NCBI GenBank assembly: GCA_023443225.1
Contig: JAEZVF010000076.1
Span: 1-58,025 of the forward strand
Source: Bacillota bacterium
GTDB taxonomy: Bacteria > Bacillota > Clostridia > Lachnospirales > Lachnospiraceae
Reading direction: 5' to 3'
DNA length: 58,025 nucleotides
Shown here: positions 6,882-14,707 of the stretch, piece after piece
How the letters are laid out: each line of letters opens with the position of its first letter
Numbering within the stretch: the first letter of the stretch is position 1
The notes under the pieces: generated by a model
What the model saw: only the letters and a program-made list of their open reading frames with translations
What the model was told of the DNA's origin: nothing
Database searches by the model: none
Translations under genes and position numbers: made by a program

Positions 6882-7724
6882 TTAGAGGACTTTGCTCACA
6901 TTAGTGTTACTGGTCTTATAAATACGATAACTGTTGATTTTTGGTGTTTCAAAGTCTAAAAGAGAGATTGCTATCAAAGAACCATTCTCCAGATATGACT
7001 TAACAAGACTTTTCGGGAGAAAGCTATAGCCAATGCCATCCAAAAGGTATTGAATCAGCTTGGTACTATTATCAATCTCAAAAGCAAAACGATAAAATGG
7101 AGGAAACAATTCTCGGATAAACAGTCCAACTTCCTGAAGAGCAAAATTACAGAATAGATAGTTTAAATGTACAAGTTCACCTTTTCGGATGCCATTAGCA
7201 TATGGATTGTTCTGTGGACTAGTAACCAGAACCAATGCATCAGTTACATAGGGTGAACAGGTATATTCGGGTTTTTGATAAGGAATGTAGGAATAAACAA
7301 GATCCAGTAATCCGTCCTGCAACATTTGTAATAGGGCGAGAGAGTTCCCTGTAATTATTTTAACAGCTACTTCAGAGCTCGTATTTAAAAATGAACGGAT
7401 CACGGGGTACAGGTGGCATTCATAAACGGTATGAGGGGTTCCAATTCTTAAGGTATCATGATACTTAGAACTGGCGTTCATCTCAAGAATGGAGGATTCC
7501 TCTAATTCTATCATTCTCTTAGCATAATTTAAGAATATTTGACCTTCTTCTGTTAAGGATATATGTTTCTTATTGCGAATAAATAGGGGTTTGCCAAGTT
7601 CACGTTCTAATTCTGCAATTCGATTCGTTACTGTAGATTGTGCGACAAATAATTGATTTGCAGTGTGAGTAAAATTTTTTAAGTTAGATAATAAAATAAA
7701 AGTCCTCAAGTTTTGTGTATCCAT
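6882..7724 (-). CDS. LysR family transcriptional regulator
   Basis: A 280-residue LysR-type regulator, slightly short for the family (about 290-300). The winged helix-turn-helix is at the N-terminus (QSTVTNRIAELERELGKPLFIR, split here as QSTVTNRIAELE plus GKPLFIR, residues about 28-52). A periplasmic-binding-fold effector domain follows from about residue 90. It binds DNA and a small ligand in the cytoplasm. It converges on cotJC and is not next to a divergent target gene, so the usual neighbour rule does not identify its regulon. A CTCCTCC-complement ribosome binding site lies just upstream of the start. Confidence 0.92.
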   Translation of the reverse strand: MDTQNLRTFILLSNLKNFTHTANQLFVAQSTVTNRIAELERELGKPLFIRNKKHISLTEEGQIFLNYAKRMIELEESSILEMNASSKYHDTLRIGTPHTVYECHLYPVIRSFLNTSSEVAVKIITGNSLALLQMLQDGLLDLVYSYIPYQKPEYTCSPYVTDALVLVTSPQNNPYANGIRKGELVHLNYLFCNFALQEVGLFIRELFPPFYRFAFEIDNSTKLIQYLLDGIGYSFLPKSLVKSYLENGSLIAISLLDFETPKINSYRIYKTSNTNVSKVL

Positions 7725-7837
7725 GAAACACTCCTCCTTAACTATTTATATTAGTAAATCGAATCATTTGAGCTTGTGTAATTCGATGTATAGATAATTA
7801 TAGAGTGCTTTCGAGATAAGTCAAGCTATAAAAACAA

Positions 7838-7877
7838 AAACCTGCAAAAAGACCAATCTTATTCTTTTAGCAGGTTT
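7838..7877 (-). terminator. Intrinsic terminator of plsC (minus strand)
   Basis: AAACCTGC and GCAGGTTT pair, and inner AAAAG/CTTTT extends the stem. On the minus strand it is followed by a T-rich run. Confidence 0.8.
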
Positions 7878-7916
7878 ATTTTCATTATTTATGTTACTGT
7901 AAAACATAATTTAAGG

Positions 7917-8636
7917 TTATTGTTCCATATGTTCATTTTCTTCAATTACTTTCTTTATCCTATCAGATACAAGAGTTGCAATTTCAACAGATTTCATATC
8001 TTTATAATCTTCATAATAAAGTGGTTTAAGATAGTGAATCTGTACTGTTAATTTCTTAATTGATTTTGTATCAAAAGCTTGGTAAGAATCTATTAATGCT
8101 ACTGGCACAATCGGACATTTTGCCTGCATAGCGCATTTAAAGCTTCCGCCTTTGAATTCTAATATGTTATTTCCGTTCCTAGACCGAGTTCCTTCAGCGA
8201 AAATTAAATAATTTCTGCCTGCCTTAATATCTTTTGTTACTTCCATCATGACCTTCATGGATTGACGTACGTCTTCACGGTCTATGAATCTGGACTGCAT
8301 AATCTGAAAAATTTGCTTTACAAAGAATATGTTCTGTACTTCTTTCTTGGAAACGGTCGTAATGGGTCTTTCATGAGTTTCTAGGACCATCAAGGCATCA
8401 AACATGCCCTGATGATTGGGAAACAATACATAACCATTATCTTTCGGTAAGTTCTCAAGACCATGACATACTACTTTAACCCTTCCCCTGCGGTTTGCTA
8501 TTGGAGTAAGGTAGTGTAAGAAAGCATACCTTGTTTGTTCATCATACTTATCGATATTACAGTATTTGAATATCTGGTATAACCAAAACGGTAATTGGAA
8601 GAAACTTCTTATAACCATTAAAATGATTCGTTTCAT
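7917..8636 (-). CDS. plsC: 1-acyl-sn-glycerol-3-phosphate acyltransferase (PlsC family)
   Basis: A 239-residue acyltransferase of phospholipid synthesis, transferring an acyl chain to lysophosphatidic acid at the inner membrane face. Motif I (H-x4-D) is NHQGMFD with His75 and Asp80. The substrate-binding EGTRSR motif is near residue 149 and the later PIVPVAL motif is present. The N-terminus has a short hydrophobic stretch (residues about 3-24) suited to membrane contact. Length is typical. It lies 62 bp downstream of rpoD on the same strand with no terminator in between, so co-transcription is possible. Confidence 0.93.
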   Translation of the reverse strand: MKRIILMVIRSFFQLPFWLYQIFKYCNIDKYDEQTRYAFLHYLTPIANRRGRVKVVCHGLENLPKDNGYVLFPNHQGMFDALMVLETHERPITTVSKKEVQNIFFVKQIFQIMQSRFIDREDVRQSMKVMMEVTKDIKAGRNYLIFAEGTRSRNGNNILEFKGGSFKCAMQAKCPIVPVALIDSYQAFDTKSIKKLTVQIHYLKPLYYEDYKDMKSVEIATLVSDRIKKVIEENEHMEQ

Positions 8637-8698
8637 ATGCGGCTCCCATCTGGCAATTTCTATACATTATAATCTTTATGATTTACGATACAAATTAT

Positions 8699-9814
8699 TT
8701 ACATGATGTCGTAGCCTTTCAACATTCTAGCTCTGCTAGGGTGTCTTAATTTTCTCAATGCTTTTGCTTCTATTTGGCGAATTCTTTCTCTGGTTACATT
8801 AAATTCTTTACCAACTTCCTCTAAGGTTCTTGTTCTTCCATCCTTTAATCCAAAACGTAAGATCAATACACGCTGTTCTCTTTCGGTTAACGTCTCCAAG
8901 AGTTTGCCGATTTGATCTTGAAGTACAGAATAAGAGGCAGCGTCTTCCGGTCCCATGATGGAATCGTCTTTAATAAAATCACCTAAATGACTATCATCTT
9001 CTTCTCCAATGGGGGTATCCAAAGAAATTGGATCTGCTGAGACTTTTAATATTTCTCTTACTTTTTCGACTGTAACATTCATAGCATCCGCAATTTCCTG
9101 TTCGGTTGGTTCTCTTCCTAATTCCTGTAAGAGATTTCTGGATACCCGGTAAGTCTTATTAATAACTTCAGACATATGTACCGGGATACGGATGGTACGT
9201 GACTGATCAGCGATAGATCGTGTAATTGCCTGACGAATCCACCAGGTTGCATAGGTACTGAATTTAAATCCTTTATTATAATCAAATTTGTCTACGGCTT
9301 TTATTAAACCAAGATTACCTTCCTGAATCAGATCAAGGAAAGATAAACCTCTACCAACATAACGCTTTGCTATGCTGACAACAAGACGGAGATTAGATTC
9401 TGCTAATACACGTTTCGCATGTGCATCGCCTTCCCCTATTTTCTTTGCTAACTCAATTTCTTCTGTAATAGTAAGCAGAGGATAGCTTCCGATTTCTTTT
9501 AAATATAATTTTACCGGATCATCCGACATACTTCCGGCAAAAGAAGCATCATCCATATCTACTAATGCAGCTTCGTCATTTTCTTCCATTTCAAGGATTA
9601 CCTCGTCATCTGGCTCATCCTCTTCAATTGGATTTAAAACTACAATATTATGAGCTTCCAGGTATTCGTAAATTTTATCAATTTGACGGACATCTAAGTT
9701 CATATCTTTAAAAAAGTCATTCACCTTTTCAACTTCAACGATTCCCTTGTTGTCATTTGCAAAGGATAACAACTCTTTTAATCTTTCTTCGAAATTATGC
9801 ACTGCATCGTTCAT
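8699..9814 (-). CDS. rpoD: RNA polymerase primary sigma factor RpoD (SigA)
   Basis: A 371-residue group 1 sigma-70 factor that directs RNA polymerase to housekeeping promoters. It has an acidic N-terminal region 1.1, region 1.2 (DPVKLYLKEIGSYPLLT), region 2 with the AKRYVGRGLSFLDLIQEGN and FSTYATWWIRQAI core and -10 binding helix, region 3, and region 4 with the TLEEVGKEFNVTRERIRQIE helix-turn-helix that reads -35. Length matches SigA of B. subtilis. dnaG, usually directly upstream, is absent: the next gene upstream is 312 bp away and unrelated. Confidence 0.96.
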   Translation of the reverse strand: MNDAVHNFEERLKELLSFANDNKGIVEVEKVNDFFKDMNLDVRQIDKIYEYLEAHNIVVLNPIEEDEPDDEVILEMEENDEAALVDMDDASFAGSMSDDPVKLYLKEIGSYPLLTITEEIELAKKIGEGDAHAKRVLAESNLRLVVSIAKRYVGRGLSFLDLIQEGNLGLIKAVDKFDYNKGFKFSTYATWWIRQAITRSIADQSRTIRIPVHMSEVINKTYRVSRNLLQELGREPTEQEIADAMNVTVEKVREILKVSADPISLDTPIGEEDDSHLGDFIKDDSIMGPEDAASYSVLQDQIGKLLETLTEREQRVLILRFGLKDGRTRTLEEVGKEFNVTRERIRQIEAKALRKLRHPSRARMLKGYDIM

Positions 9815-10126
9815 TATATGCCTCCGTGGTATTCTTCCATTGTCTATAATAAAAAAAGAAACTATTTACATAAAATCCTCTTTAATTAAGAATAGTATGA
9901 ATAATAAAGGGACTTTTCATGCAAGTTATTTAGTAAATTAGTTTCTTGGGACGATATTATCACCAATTATCATTATAGCACAGGCAGTCCAAGAAAGGAA
10001 GAAGAAATTTTCTTTCTTTAGTTCTGATAGAAGTATAGAAAATCCATGCACCTTTGTCATAAATTGTTTTGGTGCATGGAAAAATGAAATTTAAAATGAA
10101 TCGTATTAGTAAGCCTATTATATAAC
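9815..10126. other. Intergenic region upstream of rpoD
   Basis: This 312-bp AT-rich stretch holds no gene. It contains the terminator of the gene at 10127-11578 and presumably the rpoD promoter, which I could not place with confidence. Confidence 0.6.
10044..10079 (-). terminator. Terminator of the GH26-like gene (minus strand)
   Basis: CCATGCACC and GGTGCATGG form a perfect 9-bp stem with an 18-nt loop, followed on the minus strand by a T-rich ATTTTCTAT. Confidence 0.75.
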
Positions 10127-11578
10127 TTATAATACAATAGGTTCAAATCTTAAACGAACTTGAGGTAATTTCTGAATCACCGTATAGTAATTCTCGGCCC
10201 AATCACTACCTTGTGAGGAATCATTTTCACCGGTAGCAGGAGGGGCAAACAGTGTTAACTTCAAGTCAGCAGAAGCAGTTAATGGTTTTTCATAGAACGC
10301 TGACATTAGGTCTATCGTTTTAACACCGGGTGCTTTATAAAACCAATGCTTGTTTATTTCCATCATCAGGTTTAATTCCTTGATGTCATCATCAAAGATT
10401 ACCTCGGCAAATACTGGATTCTTTTCAAAATGAAGCGGTATGGATAATCCGCTAGCATCTTCAGAACCACCCCAACGGAGGGTTACTGGTAAGGTGACTT
10501 CTTCCTGTTCTATCATTACTGGACTAAAATAATCATCATGAATAATCTCTCGATATGTTTTAAGTGCCGGTTGTTCGATACCTACTTCTTTGTTGTTAGG
10601 GTCCGTAATCTCGAGGCCCAATCTGCCATCATCCCTAAATTGGTAGAAAGTAAATCCACTAAACCAGTCGGAAGATTCCTGTTTAAGCATATCACAGAAT
10701 TCCTTTATCATGACAGCTTGGTCATAAGGTCCGGTTACATCTCCATCTGCATTAAATTCGGACATAACCATTGGCTTACCTACACCGTGATTCAAGAATT
10801 TAAAGCGTTCATAACTTTTTTTAGTAAGCTCGTAGATGTGGCTTACGGTATCTCTTTTGTGGCTGTTTCCACCACGTTCTGCCACATCATAGGGCCAGCC
10901 CCAGTGGAGAGCCATATATTTATCAACAGACCAAATATCGGTTTGTCTTACTGCTTCCGTGAATTCTTCTTCTTTTTCCATCTTTTCTTTATCAAGATAT
11001 TCAATTCCGCCAATACATAGAATGGTTTTTACATTGGGAGCATGTTCTTTTATGATTTTATGGAATTTAACATAAAAGTCAGCAACTTCTTGATAAGTAC
11101 AGCGTTTATTAAAGGAAAACCAATTACCGGTGGCTTCATGATTAATGCGTAGCTGCAGACGACCAAAAGTGGTCAGATCTTTTGCAATTGCAATCAAGTG
11201 TTCATCGCTTACATGGGGGTCAATGGTAAGTGTTAAGATGATATCCTGACCATGCCGCCTTATATCTCTCATAAATGTGAAAGGTTCTTCCTTCAAATTT
11301 CCATGGAGGCCACCTTTATATGTAAAATAATCATCGTAGGGATAATCCCAGGCAAAACTGACCTTATCACTAGCATGAGCAATGCTTGCACGAACCGGCC
11401 ACCCTTTATCCAATGGGTAATAACAATACATTAAATTAATGGCTCTATGTGGCCGGCCCAGCTTATGAAGAATATAATCCTGATTCACATAAGCACCGCG
11501 TTCGCTACCGTCACTTAAGTCAACCGCACATTTTGCAGGACCCATATGTATTTGAGATACTTTTGTTATGTTTTCCAT
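10127..11578 (-). CDS. Putative clan GH-A glycoside hydrolase, GH26-like, intracellular
   Basis: A 483-residue protein of uncertain family. The segment LRINHEATGNWFSF (about 143-156) resembles the acid/base motif of GH26 mannanases and xylanases (R-x-x-HE-x-x-G-x-WF), giving Glu148 as candidate acid/base. Glu274 in MVMSEFNAD fits a nucleophile at the end of a later barrel strand. A C-terminal beta-type region (about 345-483) may be a non-catalytic module. No signal peptide is visible, so it would act in the cytoplasm, perhaps on imported oligosaccharides. An AGGAGG site lies upstream of the ATG. The barrel assignment is inference from motifs, and another clan A family is possible. Confidence 0.55.
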   Translation of the reverse strand: MENITKVSQIHMGPAKCAVDLSDGSERGAYVNQDYILHKLGRPHRAINLMYCYYPLDKGWPVRASIAHASDKVSFAWDYPYDDYFTYKGGLHGNLKEEPFTFMRDIRRHGQDIILTLTIDPHVSDEHLIAIAKDLTTFGRLQLRINHEATGNWFSFNKRCTYQEVADFYVKFHKIIKEHAPNVKTILCIGGIEYLDKEKMEKEEEFTEAVRQTDIWSVDKYMALHWGWPYDVAERGGNSHKRDTVSHIYELTKKSYERFKFLNHGVGKPMVMSEFNADGDVTGPYDQAVMIKEFCDMLKQESSDWFSGFTFYQFRDDGRLGLEITDPNNKEVGIEQPALKTYREIIHDDYFSPVMIEQEEVTLPVTLRWGGSEDASGLSIPLHFEKNPVFAEVIFDDDIKELNLMMEINKHWFYKAPGVKTIDLMSAFYEKPLTASADLKLTLFAPPATGENDSSQGSDWAENYYTVIQKLPQVRLRFEPIVL

Positions 11579-11673
11579 GTAAGAAAACCTCCTATAGTAA
11601 TTTCATTTTAACATAACATAGAGCAGAATACATAACAATGTAGTAAATTTGCAATCAAATGTGTGATATTGTA

Positions 11674-13053
11674 TTATTCCCCAATACCCGGAATCTTTGG
11701 AAGCCCTGCAAATCCAATTGCCAAATCTTCATCGGTTGGAATATAGTCAGTCATAGTACCTTCGGTATAAGCGGAATATGCCAACATATCGAAGTATCCG
11801 GTTCCGGTAAGTCCAAAGAGAATTGTTTTGGCTTCTCCAGATTCTTTGCATTTTAAAGCTTCATCAATGGCTCCACGAATAGCATGTGCTGATTCCGGTG
11901 CAGGAAGGATGGTTTCCTGTTTTGCAAAAAGACAAGCCGCCTCAAACACTTTTGATTGTTCTACGGATACTGCTTCCATGTAACCATCATGATATAATTT
12001 TGAGAGTATTGGTGACATACCATGATAACGTAAACCACCAGCATGGTTAGCGGAAGGCATAAATCCACTTCCTAATGTATACATTCTTGCCATAGGTGTT
12101 ACTTTCCCGGTATCACAGAAATCATAGGCATAGCGACCTCGGGTCAAAGATGGACATGAAGCAGGTTCAACCGCAATAATTCTAGGATTCGCTTTACCTA
12201 GAAGTTTATCTTGCATAAATGGCGCAATGAGTCCTCCTAAGTTGGAACCACCTCCGGCACAACCAATTACAATGTCAGGATATTCATCTAATAACTCCAT
12301 CGCAGTTTTTGACTCCAGTCCGATAATAGATTGATGGAGAAGTACTTGATTTAACACAGAGCCCAATACATAACGGCATCCCTCTGTGGTAACTGCCTTT
12401 TCAACTGCCTCAGAGATAGCACAGCCAAGGCTACCTCCGGTAGTTGGATTTTCAGCTAGAATTTTCCGTCCGGCATTCGTGGTATCACTAGGACTTGGAA
12501 TGATGGCTGCATCAAAGGTCTGAATAATGGATTTTCGGAATGGTTTCTGTTCGTAAGAGCATTTCACCATATATACCGTAAGGGGAAGATTGTAGTAGGA
12601 GCAAGCTTCTGCTAAAGCAGTACCCCATTGTCCAGCACCGGTTTCTGTTGTGAGACTGGTAAGTCCTTGTTCTTTCGCGTAGTAAGCCTGTGCAACTGCT
12701 GAGTTTAATTTATGACTTCCAGAAGTGTTGTTTCCTTCAAATTTGTAATAAATCTTAGCAGGTGTGCCCAAAGCTTTTTCTAAGTTATATGCACGAATCA
12801 ACGGAGATGGACGGTACATCTTATAAAAGTCTTGAATTTCTTCCGGAATATCAACATATCTGGTTACAGCGTCCATTTCCTGGTGGGCTAGCTTCTTACA
12901 GAATACCGGATACAAATCTTCCTCCGTTGCAGGTTTTAAAGTGCCAGGATTCAGCATTGGATCCGGCTGTTCTTTCATGTCAGCGCGAAGGTTATACCAC
13001 TTCGTCGGCATCTGATCCTCCGTTAGATATAGTCTGTGTGGAATTTTAGCCAT
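11674..13053 (-). CDS. trpB2: Tryptophan synthase beta-like protein TrpB2
   Basis: A 459-residue PLP enzyme of the TrpB2 type, which joins indole to serine (or a phosphoserine) to make tryptophan. The PLP lysine is in SGSHKLNSA (residue about 115). The glycine-rich phosphate-binding loop is CAGGGSNLGG, and ETGAGQWG is the COMM-region motif. TrpB2 is longer than TrpB1 (about 400) at its N-terminus, as here. There is no trpA or other trp gene nearby, suggesting indole salvage. An AAGGAG site precedes the ATG. A tryptophan T-box leader lies directly upstream, so expression should rise when uncharged tRNA-Trp builds up. Confidence 0.93.
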   Translation of the reverse strand: MAKIPHRLYLTEDQMPTKWYNLRADMKEQPDPMLNPGTLKPATEEDLYPVFCKKLAHQEMDAVTRYVDIPEEIQDFYKMYRPSPLIRAYNLEKALGTPAKIYYKFEGNNTSGSHKLNSAVAQAYYAKEQGLTSLTTETGAGQWGTALAEACSYYNLPLTVYMVKCSYEQKPFRKSIIQTFDAAIIPSPSDTTNAGRKILAENPTTGGSLGCAISEAVEKAVTTEGCRYVLGSVLNQVLLHQSIIGLESKTAMELLDEYPDIVIGCAGGGSNLGGLIAPFMQDKLLGKANPRIIAVEPASCPSLTRGRYAYDFCDTGKVTPMARMYTLGSGFMPSANHAGGLRYHGMSPILSKLYHDGYMEAVSVEQSKVFEAACLFAKQETILPAPESAHAIRGAIDEALKCKESGEAKTILFGLTGTGYFDMLAYSAYTEGTMTDYIPTDEDLAIGFAGLPKIPGIGE

Positions 13054-13091
13054 AATAATTCTCCTTTCATTTTTTAATATTTTTAGGTATA

Positions 13092-13358
13092 AAAAAAGAC
13101 TCCTGTCTCAGTAAAATTACTGGGACATAAGTCTGAAATTACTTCTGCGGTACCACCCTGTTTGGTGAAGATATCACCCTCTTAAGTCATATACACTCAT
13201 ATATGTTCCCTAGATAACGGGGGGGAAATCCCGTTAGGCATTACTTGACCTTCGTCTTTCTTCCTAACCTCTTAAGCCCATTCGGCATAATCTTTAATTG
13301 CCTCAATCTCACCCTCTGAGGCTCTCTGGAAATAATACTATGCTTACTCTTCTTAATC
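13092..13358 (-). promoter_or_regulatory. T-box riboswitch, tryptophan specific
   Basis: On the minus strand this leader has the conserved T-box sequence AGGGTGGTACCGC (13147-13159). Stem I has AGTA and AGAGAG motifs and a specifier loop with GAA followed by TGG (13278-13280), the Trp codon. Downstream is a strong terminator stem with a run of seven T residues (about 13092-13133) that competes with the antiterminator. It controls trpB2. The specifier call follows the usual position in the stem I loop. Confidence 0.9.
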
Positions 13359-13584
13359 AACGGTTTTGCTTTTATGAAATTTACTTTATTTGAGTATAAT
13401 TGGAAAATGTATTCTTGTCAATCATTTTTAGAAGAATTATAAAATATTTTAGCTAAAGAGCAAAGTGACAGGCTGTTTCATGTTATTTTAAATTGATTAC
13501 AATTCATCTTGACAAATGAATCAGATAACCATAAATTATAGTTAGATAATTTTTCATATCATTCACTATGAAAGAGGTGGTTCC

Positions 13585-13929
13585 ATGCCGTATATTAGTA
13601 CAAAAACAAATGTAACAATTACAAAAGACAAAGAAAAAGCGATCAAGTCAAAATTGGGGAAAGCGATTGAATTGATTCCTGGAAAAAGTGAGAATTGGCT
13701 GATGCTAGCATTTGAAGATCAATGTTCTTTATATTTTAAAGGTAACTCTGACCAGCCAATTGCTTTTGTTGAAGTAAAGTTATTCGGTAGTTCTAATGCT
13801 TCTGCGTATGACAAACTGACAACAGAGATTACCACAATTTTAAAGGAAGAACTTGAAATTGCCCCAAATCAGATTTATGTAAAGTATGAAGAAGTACAGA
13901 ACTGGGGTTGGAATGGAAATAACTTTTAG
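13585..13929 (+). CDS. MIF/phenylpyruvate tautomerase family protein
   Basis: A 114-residue small protein of the macrophage migration inhibitory factor superfamily, which usually tautomerises keto-enol substrates as a trimer. It begins Met-Pro, and Pro2, exposed after Met removal, is the catalytic base in the family. The IYVKYEEVQNWGWNGNNF ending is typical of MIF-like proteins, as is the length. AGAGGTGG precedes the ATG. It stands alone between a divergent T-box gene and a convergent amidase-like gene. The natural substrate is unknown. Confidence 0.88.
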   Translation: MPYISTKTNVTITKDKEKAIKSKLGKAIELIPGKSENWLMLAFEDQCSLYFKGNSDQPIAFVEVKLFGSSNASAYDKLTTEITTILKEELEIAPNQIYVKYEEVQNWGWNGNNF

Positions 13930-13943
13930 AGTAATTTTTTGTG

Positions 13944-13971
13944 GGAAGCGTCAAAAGGGAATGGCGCTTCC
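13944..13971. terminator. Bidirectional terminator between converging genes
   Basis: GGAAGCG and CGCTTCC pair across a 14-nt loop. TGTTTTATT follows on the plus strand and a T-rich run on the minus strand. Confidence 0.8.
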
Positions 13972-13978
13972 TGTTTTA

Positions 13979-14473
13979 TTATACAGTAAACCCGAAGTAA
14001 ACCAAAAGACCATTATAAATTGCATAAGCAAAATCCCATTGATTATTTTTTAATTTGTCATTATCAGAAGGATTACTTAAGTATCCAAGTTTTACTAAAA
14101 CAGAAGGCTTATCGGTATATTGTAACATGCTTAACGTTGGATTAAGCCTTAACCCATTGTTTCTTGTACCAACCCTGGTAACAGTTGCTGCAAGGATATG
14201 TTCTGCCAAGTCATAAGAGGGGGTATAATTAGAATAAACATAAGCTTCGGTTCCGTTAATTGCAGAATCTTCATTGACATTGCATTGAATGCTGATAAAG
14301 TAATCAACTGGGCTTGATGTATGGACATCAAATCGAGGATCTTCTTCTAGTATATTGGCTAAGTACATTCCTACATTGCAGGCAACATCTTGTTCTTGTA
14401 AACCGTATTCTTCTGCTACTACATTTATGCCACTTGGTTCATAACCCTGATCTATGAAAATTTTAATAGCCAA
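13979..14473 (-). CDS. Degenerate amidase_3-like protein, probably catalytically dead
   Basis: A 164-residue protein with the fold pattern of N-acetylmuramoyl-L-alanine amidases (Amidase_3), which cut peptidoglycan stem peptides using a zinc ion held by His-Glu-His. The usual GH of the first motif is DQGY here (His to Tyr11). The SIHxN motif is SIQCN (His to Gln63). The catalytic Glu of VLVE is Lys128 in VLVKLGYLSN. Glu27 is kept. A stretch of about 25 residues between RF and DYF also seems to be missing relative to typical homologues. No signal peptide is seen. The frame is intact, so it may be a substrate-binding pseudoenzyme or a gene in decay. Confidence 0.75.
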   Translation of the reverse strand: MAIKIFIDQGYEPSGINVVAEEYGLQEQDVACNVGMYLANILEEDPRFDVHTSSPVDYFISIQCNVNEDSAINGTEAYVYSNYTPSYDLAEHILAATVTRVGTRNNGLRLNPTLSMLQYTDKPSVLVKLGYLSNPSDNDKLKNNQWDFAYAIYNGLLVYFGFTV

Positions 14474-14581
14474 GATGACAGCTCCTTAATGATATATTAT
14501 TATCATAGTATTCAATACATTTTAGCTTGCTACTGATTAAACGGTATAATTTCCAGTTCCAAATTTACATTTGCTTTGCAG

Positions 14582-14609
14582 TTGACAGAACCAGGAGGGG
14601 TTGTATAAT
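14582..14609 (+). promoter_or_regulatory. Sigma-A promoter of the mrp-like gene
   Basis: TTGACA (14582-14587) and TATAAT (14604-14609) are consensus boxes with 16-bp spacing, about 99 bp upstream of the ATG at 14708. Confidence 0.8.
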
Positions 14610-14707
14610 AAAAGTGTAAAAAAATTCAATATACCTTATAATAATATGTGATAATATAAGAAAACATAAAATGGTATGTAATCCAATATGAACAGGAGTG
14701 TAAGAAA

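Noticed and set aside
10538..11020. Plus-strand open frame of 160 codons opposite the GH26-like gene
   Set aside because: It lacks a ribosome binding site and family resemblance, and it mirrors a well-supported gene on the other strand.
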